Source: CAZUSC01 sp964622915 (GTDB lineage Bacteria; Patescibacteriota; Andersenbacteria; UBA10190). From it: 6,969 nucleotides of DNA. Below, piece after piece: positions 1-4,728 of this stretch. How positions within the stretch are numbered: position 1 is the first letter of the stretch; the number at the start of each line of letters is the position of its first letter. The notes beneath the pieces were generated by a model that saw only the letters and a list, made by a program, of their open reading frames with translations, was not told where the DNA came from and ran no database searches. The translations under genes were made by a program, and so were the position numbers. The stretch spans positions 1 through 6,969 of the forward strand of contig CAZUSC010000018.1 of assembly GCA_964622915.1 (NCBI GenBank), in the 5' to 3' direction.

Positions 1-255
1 AGCAGAGATGTAGTCGTAGCAGAGCCGATTGGGATGATGGAGCAATGGGAAGATGGCAAAGAAGATCACAACATCATTGCAACTTTAGACGGAGAGAAAG
101 CAGAAGTGGATGGGGGCGTTAAGAAAAATTTAACAGATTTCGTAAAAAACGTGTTTAGCCACCGTAAGGATAAATTAGTTGTTGTCGGCAATTTTTATGA
201 TCAAGAGAAGGCTGAAGAACTGATTCAGGAGAGCAAGGATTTGTCCGCTCTTTAG
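1..255 (+). CDS. ppa: Probable inorganic pyrophosphatase, C-terminal part (5' end outside window)
   Basis: The frame is open from base 1 to the TAG at 253-255 and gives the last 84 residues of a protein that begins upstream of the window. The visible part resembles the C-terminal half of soluble family I pyrophosphatases, which hydrolyse PPi to two phosphates in the cytoplasm and so drive nucleotide and polymer synthesis. The string AEPIGMMEQ followed by an acidic stretch and NIIAT corresponds to the family's 'RPIGVLKM.DE....K.LAV' strand. The end (FVKNVFSHRKDKLVVVGNF, then an Ala/Glu-rich helix) matches the usual 'HFFEHYKDLE..KWVKVEGW' tail. The catalytic Asp cluster lies upstream and cannot be checked. 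The NUDIX gene follows after 4 bases, implying co-transcription. The internal ATGs at 34 and 37 are not the true start, because homology continues upstream of them. The family call is moderate because only about half the protein is seen. Confidence 0.6.
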   Translation, partial: SRDVVVAEPIGMMEQWEDGKEDHNIIATLDGEKAEVDGGVKKNLTDFVKNVFSHRKDKLVVVGNFYDQEKAEELIQESKDLSAL

Positions 256-259
256 GACT

Positions 260-658
260 ATGACCGCATTTGTTGTTGCCGCGCATGGGATAATTAGAAA
301 CGAAGATAAGATCCTTGCTACTCGCCGCTCCGCTACCAACGACTACAAGCCTGGGGTTTGGGATTTCCCGGGTGGCAAAGTAGAAGCAGGGGAGACACCC
401 GAGGCGGGGTTGCGGCGCGAGATCAAGGAGGAAACGGGGTTGGACGTAAACGTTGGTCGGATAGATCACGTATTCGCCAATTTAACGGAGCTGCCTCAAA
501 TGCAATACTTTTTGCTCTTGTATGAATGCGTCTTCAAGGGAGGAGATATCATACTCAATCCAGAAGAACACGATGAATATAGGTGGGTTACAATCGAAGA
601 GTTGCGGCAAATGCCAACAATCCACTTAATTGAAAGTTGGATCAATCAGCAGAAATAA
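260..658 (+). CDS. NUDIX hydrolase, MutT-like
   Basis: A 132-residue cytoplasmic protein, the normal size for a single-domain NUDIX enzyme. The Nudix box is complete: G39-x5-E45-x7-R53-E54-I55-K56-E57-E58-T59-G60-L61, preceded by WDFPGGK (residues 34-40). The Glu residues of the REIKEE helix bind Mg2+ or Mn2+ in this family. Such enzymes cleave nucleoside diphosphates linked to another group; the W-x-FPGGK context is typical of MutT/NudG-type members that sanitise oxidised or non-canonical NTPs, but the substrate cannot be read from sequence. The start at 260 lies 4 bases after the upstream stop, and that short gap carries only a weak AGGA (254-257), so expression probably relies on coupling to the pyrophosphatase gene. 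Removing NTPs and the PPi they yield is a coherent pairing. No terminator is evident after the TAA at 656-658. Confidence 0.93.
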   Translation: MTAFVVAAHGIIRNEDKILATRRSATNDYKPGVWDFPGGKVEAGETPEAGLRREIKEETGLDVNVGRIDHVFANLTELPQMQYFLLLYECVFKGGDIILNPEEHDEYRWVTIEELRQMPTIHLIESWINQQK

Positions 659-678
659 GCTGAATATATTAAAATTTC

Positions 679-708
679 TTGCTAAGGGGCAACTGAACAG
701 CGTATACT
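679..708 (+). promoter_or_regulatory. Probable sigma70-type promoter of the coiled-coil gene
   Basis: TTGCTA (679-684) and TATACT (703-708) are separated by 18 bases. A second TATACT lies at 713-718, directly against the ATG at 719. With the first -10 box the transcript would start about 4 bases before the ATG, so the mRNA would be nearly leaderless; no Shine-Dalgarno sequence lies at a usable distance. Confidence 0.5.
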
Positions 709-718
709 TTTATATACT

Positions 719-1126
719 ATGACCAAGAAAAAACTTAGGGACAGCTCGGAGCAGGAACGAGAATTCGGTATCCTTCTGGAAGATATGAACGACAAGATTC
801 AAGTCGTTCTTGAAGTCACTGCTCCCATTCCGAAGATTCAAGAAGACTTGGCGGATATTAAGGGAAGAACGGAAAGCATGGAATTACGCTTGGATACTTG
901 GAAAAGCAGCATAAAGCTTATACCAGAGATGCATCAACAGATTGAGCACATGATGTCTTGGGAGAGTGACGTTAAACTTATACCAGCGATCTTTGAAGAA
1001 GTGGGGAATTTGCGTGCGGAAATAGAAAGTATAAAGGCAGGAATGAAGCTTTTAGACAGACGTGATTCTAGTTTGGATCAACTTGAGAAGAGGCTCGAGA
1101 GGGTTGAGAAAAAAATTAGGGCTTAA
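719..1126 (+). CDS. Hypothetical coiled-coil protein with KLIP repeats
   Basis: This 135-residue, highly charged protein has no signal peptide and no membrane segment, and I do not recognise a named family. Residues 10-30 and 95-135 have the Leu/Ile/Glu/Lys/Arg spacing of amphipathic helices, ending in a heptad-like run (LDQLEKRLERVEKKI, 119-133) that suggests coiled-coil oligomerisation. The middle holds two related segments 20 residues apart, W61-x3-IKLIP-x4-QI and W81-x3-VKLIP-x4-EV; a weaker APIPKI at 35-40 may be an older copy. Short coiled-coil proteins with a phased Pro are common hypothetical proteins in CPR genomes. The start at 719 is chosen for its position just after promoter-like boxes; M23 (ATG at 785) is an alternative. 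The gene is followed by a strong terminator. It could be a structural or scaffold protein; no enzymatic motif is visible. Confidence 0.75.
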   Translation: MTKKKLRDSSEQEREFGILLEDMNDKIQVVLEVTAPIPKIQEDLADIKGRTESMELRLDTWKSSIKLIPEMHQQIEHMMSWESDVKLIPAIFEEVGNLRAEIESIKAGMKLLDRRDSSLDQLEKRLERVEKKIRA

Positions 1127-1138
1127 AAAAAGAGACAA

Positions 1139-1165
1139 AAAATCCGAGCGCTGGGCTCGGATTTT
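1139..1165. terminator. Bidirectional rho-independent terminator
   Basis: An 11-base perfect stem, AAAATCCGAGC (1139-1149) with GCTCGGATTTT (1155-1165), closes a 5-base loop. It is followed by a T-rich run on the + strand (to about 1171) and, read on the - strand, by TTTTTTGTCTCTTTTTTT. It sits between convergent stops at 1126 (+) and 1186 (-) and should end both transcripts. Confidence 0.9.
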
Positions 1166-1185
1166 GTTATTTGAATCACTTTGGA

Positions 1186-2748
1186 TTACTGCGCGACTCC
1201 GAATAACTGTAAGCCTTGGTTGTACGTCACGACTTGAACGCCGCTGTTAGCTACCGCTTGCATCATCAGCGCCAAATTTTGAGGAGTAACGTAATAGGCA
1301 TCATCTCCAGTGCTGGCAATCCTGTGGAATGTCAGCACTACCCAACGCTTTTGTGCGGCAGCTTCCTGCAGCCAGGCAGTTACCTGGGCGGGCGTGGTAG
1401 TATTGACTGCGCTGCGGACCTTCACGTCATGGGGATATAAACCTTGGGGATTATCACCAAGCTCGTAGGCGCGGGCCGAAGAATATAACTTGGCGGCTTC
1501 AGCGTTCAGCGCTCCGTTATAGGTCCCGAAAGGATAGGCAAAGTTATTTACCGTTATTCCTTGTTGTTGCATGGTTGCTTTTGATTGCGTAAGTTCCGTA
1601 ATAGCTTGAGCGAGACTCATGGTAGTCAGATCCGAGTGAGTGACAGCGTGTGATACTATTTCCCAGCCGGCTGTTTGCAACTGCGTAATTTGATCCCAGG
1701 GCATGAAGCCTTCGTTGCCGACCTCGCCGGTGATTATCGCGGATGTGCCGTTAAAATTATGTTGGTCGAGCACAGGTTTGGCAGCAGTAAAGGTATTGTC
1801 TTCACCATCGTCGAACATTAGCGTGACAGCGGCTTGGGCGGGCTCATTCTGGCGGACAGTAATATCATCGAAGAAAGCCGTTCCGCTGGTATTACCCAGT
1901 ATTGGCACAACAAAGATGTAGCTGATTGGCTGGTTAATATTAGCCAGCGTGCCGGTGTTGAAACCAACCCAACGCCAGTCGAACGTTCCAAAGTTACCGA
2001 TCGAGTTCCAATAAACCACGGCACCGTTTTGCAGGTGGATTTCGGCGTACATGCTGGCGCCGAGGTAGCTGCCGGTAGAGATGTTATTGCCCTTAACATA
2101 ACCGCCGATGAAGACCGGTTTGGTTGATGTTTGATTAAGATCAATACGCTGCCAGGCGCCAGACTGCTGATTAGAGGCAGTATTGGTGAGCTGAATACTA
2201 GCTGCTCCGCTGTGGGCTGTGTTTGTTACCCGAGTGTAGCCACCCTGAAAGGCATTCCATAAATCAGCCACTCCGGCAGCCGCCGATTGCTCAAAACTAT
2301 TGTTGAGAATCAGATTATTTGGGTTAGGGGTGGGAGAGGGAGTCGGGGTGGGTGTTGGAGTTGGGGTAACAGACGGAGTAGGAGTTGGTGTGGGCGTTGG
2401 CGTAGGTGTACCCGTGGGGGTCACACTGGGTGTCGGAGAAGGAGTGGTAGAAGGTGTCGGCGTAGGCGTTATTGAGGGAGTGGGCGTAATTGTAGGGGTG
2501 GGTGTCGGGGTAGGTGTGGCTGTGGGAGTTGGGGTGGGTGTCGGGGTAGGCGTGGCTGTAGGAGTTGGGGAGGGCGTCGGGCGTGGGGTTGGACAAATTC
2601 GCAACCAGCGGCAGCGCCCGCTAAGCAAGCCGTATACGGAGGAGGTTACCTGCCCACTCATTGATTGGCTTAAAGCAGCCTGTGCCGGCAAGAAAGAGCC
2701 AGCTATTAAACTTGCAAACAGGGCACTGGTGATGATTTTGGAAAACAT
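1186..2748 (-). CDS. Secreted polysaccharide deacetylase (CE4/NodB) with Thr-Pro linker and CBM-like domain
   Basis: A 520-residue exported protein. Residues 1-24 form a signal peptide ending A22-Q-A24. Residues 53-143 are a Thr-Pro-rich linker, with Cys46 and Cys52 just before it. Residues about 146-300 look like a jelly-roll carbohydrate-binding module: it opens NLILNNSFE, has conserved aromatics in the middle and ends AFFDDITVRQ, as in CBM4/9/22-like folds. Residues 304-520 are a NodB-homology deacetylase: motif 1 MFDDG with catalytic-base D313 and metal D314; motif 2 H367-AVT-H371; motif 3-like FAYPFG (403-408); and LTFHR with H475. Family members remove N-acetyl groups from glycans such as peptidoglycan, chitin or poly-GlcNAc; the substrate here is unknown. 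The first residue of the usual H-[S/T]-x-x-H motif is Ala368. Transcription probably starts at the promoter at 2774-2801; there is no clear ribosome binding site. The C-terminus has no anchor, so release or glycan binding is likely. Confidence 0.92.
   Translation of the reverse strand: MFSKIITSALFASLIAGSFLPAQAALSQSMSGQVTSSVYGLLSGRCRWLRICPTPRPTPSPTPTATPTPTPTPTPTATPTPTPTPTITPTPSITPTPTPSTTPSPTPSVTPTGTPTPTPTPTPTPSVTPTPTPTPTPSPTPNPNNLILNNSFEQSAAAGVADLWNAFQGGYTRVTNTAHSGAASIQLTNTASNQQSGAWQRIDLNQTSTKPVFIGGYVKGNNISTGSYLGASMYAEIHLQNGAVVYWNSIGNFGTFDWRWVGFNTGTLANINQPISYIFVVPILGNTSGTAFFDDITVRQNEPAQAAVTLMFDDGEDNTFTAAKPVLDQHNFNGTSAIITGEVGNEGFMPWDQITQLQTAGWEIVSHAVTHSDLTTMSLAQAITELTQSKATMQQQGITVNNFAYPFGTYNGALNAEAAKLYSSARAYELGDNPQGLYPHDVKVRSAVNTTTPAQVTAWLQEAAAQKRWVVLTFHRIASTGDDAYYVTPQNLALMMQAVANSGVQVVTYNQGLQLFGVAQ
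2320..2592 (-). repeat. Thr-Pro codon repeat (linker of the deacetylase)
   Basis: A low-complexity region of hexamer-like CCNACN units on the coding strand encodes about 91 residues, mostly alternating Pro and Thr with interspersed Ser, Ala, Val and Ile. All frames stay open through it. It contains a 36-base tandem duplication (2497-2532 and 2533-2568) differing at two positions. Such linkers usually separate a membrane- or wall-proximal end from the extracellular domains and are frequent glycosylation targets. Confidence 0.9.
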
Positions 2749-2773
2749 AAGTTGGATATTGGGATAACTGAGT

Positions 2774-2801
2774 ACTATAGCTAGACTGATTTTTTTGTCA
2801 A
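2774..2801 (-). promoter_or_regulatory. Sigma70-type promoter of the deacetylase gene
   Basis: On the - strand a perfect TTGACA (2796-2801) precedes TATAGT (2774-2779) with a 16-base spacer. Transcription should start near 2767, giving a leader of about 20 bases with no recognisable Shine-Dalgarno sequence before the ATG at 2746-2748. The remaining divergent gap to the hydrolase gene at 2870 shows only a weak TATTGT (2858-2863) as a possible -10 box for that gene. Confidence 0.7.
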
Positions 2802-2869
2802 CCTTGGCATAAGGTGGAGGGTGTGAAAACGAGCTTTTTTTATTTGCGCCGCAAGACTATTGTTCAAAT

Positions 2870-3457
2870 ATGGCTAAGCGCGCCTTTATTATTCATGGCT
2901 GGGACGGATATCCCGAAGAGGGGTGGTTTCCCTGGTTAAGAAATGAGTTAGTAAACAGAGGTTTTACTGTTGAAGTGCCGGCGATGCCGCATGCGGATAG
3001 ACCAACCATACAAGAGTGGGTGCAAAAGTTATCGGAAATGACTGGGGATGCGGACACTAATACTTTTTTCATTGGTCACAGTATGGGTTGTCAGACCATC
3101 TTACGTTATCTGGCGAGCCTCAAGAATAAAAAAATTGGCGGCATCGTACTAGTGGCTGGTTTTTTAGAGCTGCGGCCGCTGGAAGACGAGGAAGAAAAAA
3201 GAATTCTTGAGCCTTGGATCCGGACCCCCATAGATTTTACTAGGGTTCGCCAGGCTACCAGTAATATAACAGCGATTTTTTCCGATGATGATGAGTGGGT
3301 GCCACTGGAGAGAAATATTCAACTTTTTAAGAAAAATCTTGGTAATGAGATACAAGTTATTACGGAGCATAACAAGCAACATTTTAGCGGTAGTAGTGGA
3401 ATAACCAGTCTCCCGTCGGCTCTAGATGCTCTACTAAAATATTCCACCAAAGACTGA
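2870..3457 (+). CDS. RBBP9/YdeN-type alpha/beta serine hydrolase
   Basis: A 195-residue cytoplasmic protein of the usual length for the family. It opens with a beta strand and the oxyanion-loop signature HGWDGYPEEGWFPWL (9-23), which is diagnostic of RBBP9/YdeN-like hydrolases. The nucleophile elbow is GHSMGC with Ser71. The acid is one of D139-D141 in SDDDEWVP, and the base is His171 in KQHF, so the full Ser-Asp-His triad is present. Family members are small esterase or peptidase-like serine hydrolases; the natural substrate of bacterial members is generally unknown. The start at 2870 gives an N-terminus aligned with the family; no ribosome binding site is visible, and TATTGT just upstream (2858-2863) hints at a leaderless message. 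The stop at 3455-3457 is one base before a truncated MazG-like start, suggesting a former two-gene operon. Confidence 0.9.
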   Translation: MAKRAFIIHGWDGYPEEGWFPWLRNELVNRGFTVEVPAMPHADRPTIQEWVQKLSEMTGDADTNTFFIGHSMGCQTILRYLASLKNKKIGGIVLVAGFLELRPLEDEEEKRILEPWIRTPIDFTRVRQATSNITAIFSDDDEWVPLERNIQLFKKNLGNEIQVITEHNKQHFSGSSGITSLPSALDALLKYSTKD

Positions 3458-3458
3458 T

Positions 3459-3575
3459 ATGAAATACAGCAAGTTGGTGCGTGATAATATTCCGGCAGCA
3501 AAAAGCGGCCGATCGCGGCCGCTTTGCCAAACGGATTATTTTGGAAGAAACGAATTAAATTGGCTGGGGTGTTAA
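3459..3575 (+). pseudogene. Truncated 5' end of a MazG-like / phosphoribosyl-ATP pyrophosphohydrolase-like gene
   Basis: An ATG one base after the hydrolase stop opens a 38-codon frame whose first 12 residues, MKYSKLVRDNIP, match the conserved N-terminus (M-K-Y-x-K-L-V-R-D-K-I-P) of small MazG-fold nucleotide pyrophosphohydrolases. The homology then stops: the next codons run through a perfect inverted repeat (3502-3525), and the frame ends at a TAA at 3573-3575, antisense to the last codons of the sortase gene. The roughly 90-residue helical core with its metal-binding Glu residues is absent. The simplest reading is a gene cut off by a deletion or rearrangement that joined it to the sortase terminator. 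The close coupling to the hydrolase supports a real ancestral gene. A chance 12-residue match is unlikely but possible; a functional 38-residue peptide is less likely. Confidence 0.65.
3502..3525 (-). terminator. Rho-independent terminator of the sortase gene, possibly bidirectional
   Basis: A perfect 10-base stem, AAAGCGGCCG (3502-3511) with CGGCCGCTTT (3516-3525), closes an ATCG tetraloop. On the - strand it is followed by TTTTTGCTGCC and lies about 30 bases after the sortase stop. On the + strand only TTTG follows, so it should end the hydrolase transcript less efficiently. Confidence 0.8.
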
Positions 3576-4277
3576 TTTGGTGACATTAGTCAGTTCGCTG
3601 CTAATCAGCATTCTTTTTTGAGTAGACCACAGCGGCCAGCAAGCCATCAGTTTCAGGGTTGGCACGGGGCGGCCGGATTCGATCAGCAAATCAGGTGTAG
3701 GCACAATGATTTCGGAGTTAGTAATGGTGTAAGTATAACGCGTGCCCGCGTAGTCGATATGAATTAGGTTGCCTGCCTTTAATTCGTTAATACGCAGAAA
3801 AGCGAATCGGTATTTTCCTTTCCAGGGCTCGCCGGTGCTGTGCGCAGAAATAAAGACATTCCCTAAATGGCCCGGCAGCACTCCATTGGGATACATGGCC
3901 GCTCCCGACTCCAATGTTTTTATTACATCGACATCCTCCATAGAAGGGCTGGTAACCAGAGGAACGTTGACATCGAGAGAAGGGATACGAATCCAGTTGC
4001 CCGCTTCCTTGGTGTCAACAATGCCGGCAATGGCGGGAAACAGTTGGCGGCCGGGGTCGGCACTAATGAACTCTTCACCGCGAGCTTCGCTGAGGGGCAG
4101 TTGCGGCATATATATTGCGCGATCGCCCCATAGATTAGTTAGTACAGGGATGACCATTAAAGCGCCGGTAGCCAAGCCGAATAACATCAATGACGCTGAT
4201 GCGAATATGCTAAAAAACAGCACAGCGTTTCGCTGGGAAGGGGGATGCGGCGATAAATTTACTGTTTGATACATCAT
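3555..4277 (-). CDS. Membrane-anchored sortase
   Basis: A 240-residue protein with a short N-terminal cytoplasmic tail, one hydrophobic segment at about 19-47, and an extracellular catalytic domain that starts with the usual IRIPSLDVNVPLV strand (97-108). The sortase triad is visible: His146 in ISAHS, Cys213 in LKLMACWPL and Arg222 in TQKRM. Sortases cleave a C-terminal sorting signal and join the protein to wall or pilus amines by transpeptidation. The residue before the catalytic Cys, normally Thr in the TLxTC motif, is Ala212, and CWP with a nearby basic Arg recalls class D/E-like sortases of CPR and Gram-positive bacteria. The exact class cannot be fixed by eye. Two ATGs (4275-4277 and 4272-4274) are possible starts. 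No protein in this window ends in a clear LPxTG-like signal, so its substrate is elsewhere. Confidence 0.88.
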   Translation of the reverse strand: MMYQTVNLSPHPPSQRNAVLFFSIFASASLMLFGLATGALMVIPVLTNLWGDRAIYMPQLPLSEARGEEFISADPGRQLFPAIAGIVDTKEAGNWIRIPSLDVNVPLVTSPSMEDVDVIKTLESGAAMYPNGVLPGHLGNVFISAHSTGEPWKGKYRFAFLRINELKAGNLIHIDYAGTRYTYTITNSEIIVPTPDLLIESGRPVPTLKLMACWPLWSTQKRMLISSELTNVTKLTPQPI

Positions 4278-4300
4278 GCTCGTCTGTTAGTTAACCTGTC

Positions 4301-4329
4301 ATCTAAACGTATTTTTACCAAAATGTCAA
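4301..4329 (-). promoter_or_regulatory. Probable promoter of the sortase gene
   Basis: On the - strand a perfect TTGACA (4324-4329) is followed, after 17 bases, by a weak -10 match TTAGAT (4301-4306); TAGATG one base further on is an alternative. Transcription from here would give a leader of about 20 bases. The -35 box overlaps one arm of an inverted repeat. Confidence 0.5.
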
Positions 4330-4349
4330 GCCGCGGCGCGCAGCTTGAC
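4325..4349. repeat. Inverted repeat over the sortase -35 box
   Basis: GTCAAGC (4325-4331) and GCTTGAC (4343-4349) are perfect reverse complements around an 11-base GC-only spacer except for one A. The arm at 4325-4331 contains most of the - strand TTGACA. The geometry fits an operator for a dimeric regulator or a small hairpin; neither is shown. Confidence 0.4.
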
Positions 4350-4379
4350 CTAGTCTTACCAATAAAAAGGCTCTACAAA

Positions 4380-4408
4380 GCAAAAACCCGCCTAAAAGCG
4401 GGTCTTGC
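4380..4408 (-). terminator. Rho-independent terminator of the histone-like gene
   Basis: Read on the - strand, GCAAGACCCGC (4398-4408), the loop TTTTAG (4392-4397) and GCGGGTTTTTGC (4380-4391) form a GC-rich hairpin with one mismatch and a bulge, followed by TTTG. It begins about 20 bases after the stop of the 58-residue gene and shields the sortase promoter from read-through. Confidence 0.8.
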
Positions 4409-4430
4409 TATGTATTACGGGAAGAGATAA

Positions 4431-4607
4431 TTAGACGTCCTGAGGCTTTACCGTTGTTCTCTTGTTGCCCTTAGCGCGGTCAGCAGCACGATCCAATACC
4501 TCCATAAGTTTCTTATTGAGGGCTGTTGGAAGTTCACCAGACATCTTAGCAGCCTTCATTTTCAAGTGAGCGCGGACTTTGCTGGATACAATTAGCATGT
4601 CACTCAT
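4431..4607 (-). CDS. Bacterial histone-fold protein (58 residues)
   Basis: I translated this small frame by hand from the ATG at 4605-4607 to the TAA at 4431-4433. It is basic and begins MSDMLIVSSKVRAHLK. Features read as a single histone fold: a short helix 1 (about 6-18), a long helix 2 (about 24-46, ending in LMEVLDRAADRAKGN), then loop 2 with KRTTVKPQDV (49-58). That tail aligns with GRKTIKAEDI of archaeal HMfB: R50, T52 and D57 fall on HMfB R52, T54 and D59, the residues of the loop-2 Thr contact to DNA and the R-D clamp. The protein stops where archaeal helix 3 would start, as in very short bacterial histones such as Bdellovibrio Bd0055. It should bind DNA as a dimer and be abundant. 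It has its own promoter, consensus ribosome binding site and terminator. The fold call rests on pattern matching by eye; a ribbon-helix-helix protein is the less likely alternative. Confidence 0.85.
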   Translation of the reverse strand: MSDMLIVSSKVRAHLKMKAAKMSGELPTALNKKLMEVLDRAADRAKGNKRTTVKPQDV

Positions 4608-4614
4608 ATCTAAA

Positions 4615-4624
4615 CACCTCCTTT
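4615..4624 (-). promoter_or_regulatory. Consensus ribosome binding site of the histone-like gene
   Basis: On the - strand AAAGGAGGTG lies 7 bases before the ATG. It is complementary to the whole anti-Shine-Dalgarno core of 16S rRNA. It decides the start at 4607 over the in-frame ATG at 4596-4598, and it is the only full-strength site in the window. Confidence 0.92.
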
Positions 4625-4648
4625 ATTGTTTACAGTTGATTAGCCAAA

Positions 4649-4657
4649 TTATCCACA
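4649..4657 (+). promoter_or_regulatory. Perfect DnaA box in the leader of the histone-like gene
   Basis: TTATCCACA on the + strand is the exact consensus 9-mer bound by DnaA. It lies between the predicted transcription start (near 4667) and the ribosome binding site of the histone-like gene. No second box was noticed nearby, so this is not an origin. A perfect 9-mer on either strand has roughly a one-in-twenty chance of occurring in a window this size. Confidence 0.45.
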
Positions 4658-4673
4658 TCGCCAGCATTCTACC

Positions 4674-4679
4674 ATTATA
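4674..4679 (-). promoter_or_regulatory. TATAAT -10 box of the histone-like gene
   Basis: A perfect TATAAT on the - strand lies 67 bases before the ATG at 4607. No good -35 hexamer sits 16-18 bases upstream (TATAAA at 17), so the promoter may rely on an activator or on the AT-rich upstream stretch 4694-4706. The leader would be about 60 bases long. Confidence 0.6.
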
Positions 4680-4728
4680 GCCCCGGAAAGCTCAATTTTA
4701 TATATTCACAGGCCTGCTGGCCCATTAA

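Noticed and set aside
155..469. A 104-codon - strand frame across the pyrophosphatase and NUDIX genes
   Set aside because: It lies opposite two genes with clear family motifs, shows no motif of its own and has no promoter or ribosome binding site.
1834..2127. Overlapping frames on both strands within the deacetylase gene
   Set aside because: They are shadows of the carbohydrate-binding-like domain, which reads sensibly only in the 1186-2748 frame.
2320..2592. Possible CRISPR array or DNA-level repeat locus
   Set aside because: The units are continuous codon repeats without spacers and lie in frame in an exported protein.
2300..2767. A + strand frame encoding a long Val-Gly repeat protein
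   Set aside because: It is the antisense reading of the Thr-Pro codons. The - strand frame has a signal peptide, recognisable domains and a consensus promoter.
3769..4269. A 166-codon + strand frame opposite the sortase gene
   Set aside because: The sortase triad and membrane segment on the - strand explain this stretch; the + frame has no domain features.
4649..4657. A replication origin around the DnaA box
   Set aside because: Only one box was found, with no cluster, no AT-rich unwinding region of the usual kind and no dnaA or dnaN gene nearby.
4709..4723. Hairpin GGCC-TGCT-GGCC after the CAP gene as a terminator
   Set aside because: The stem is only 4 base pairs and no T-run follows on the - strand, so termination there cannot be supported; read-through into the histone-like gene remains possible.
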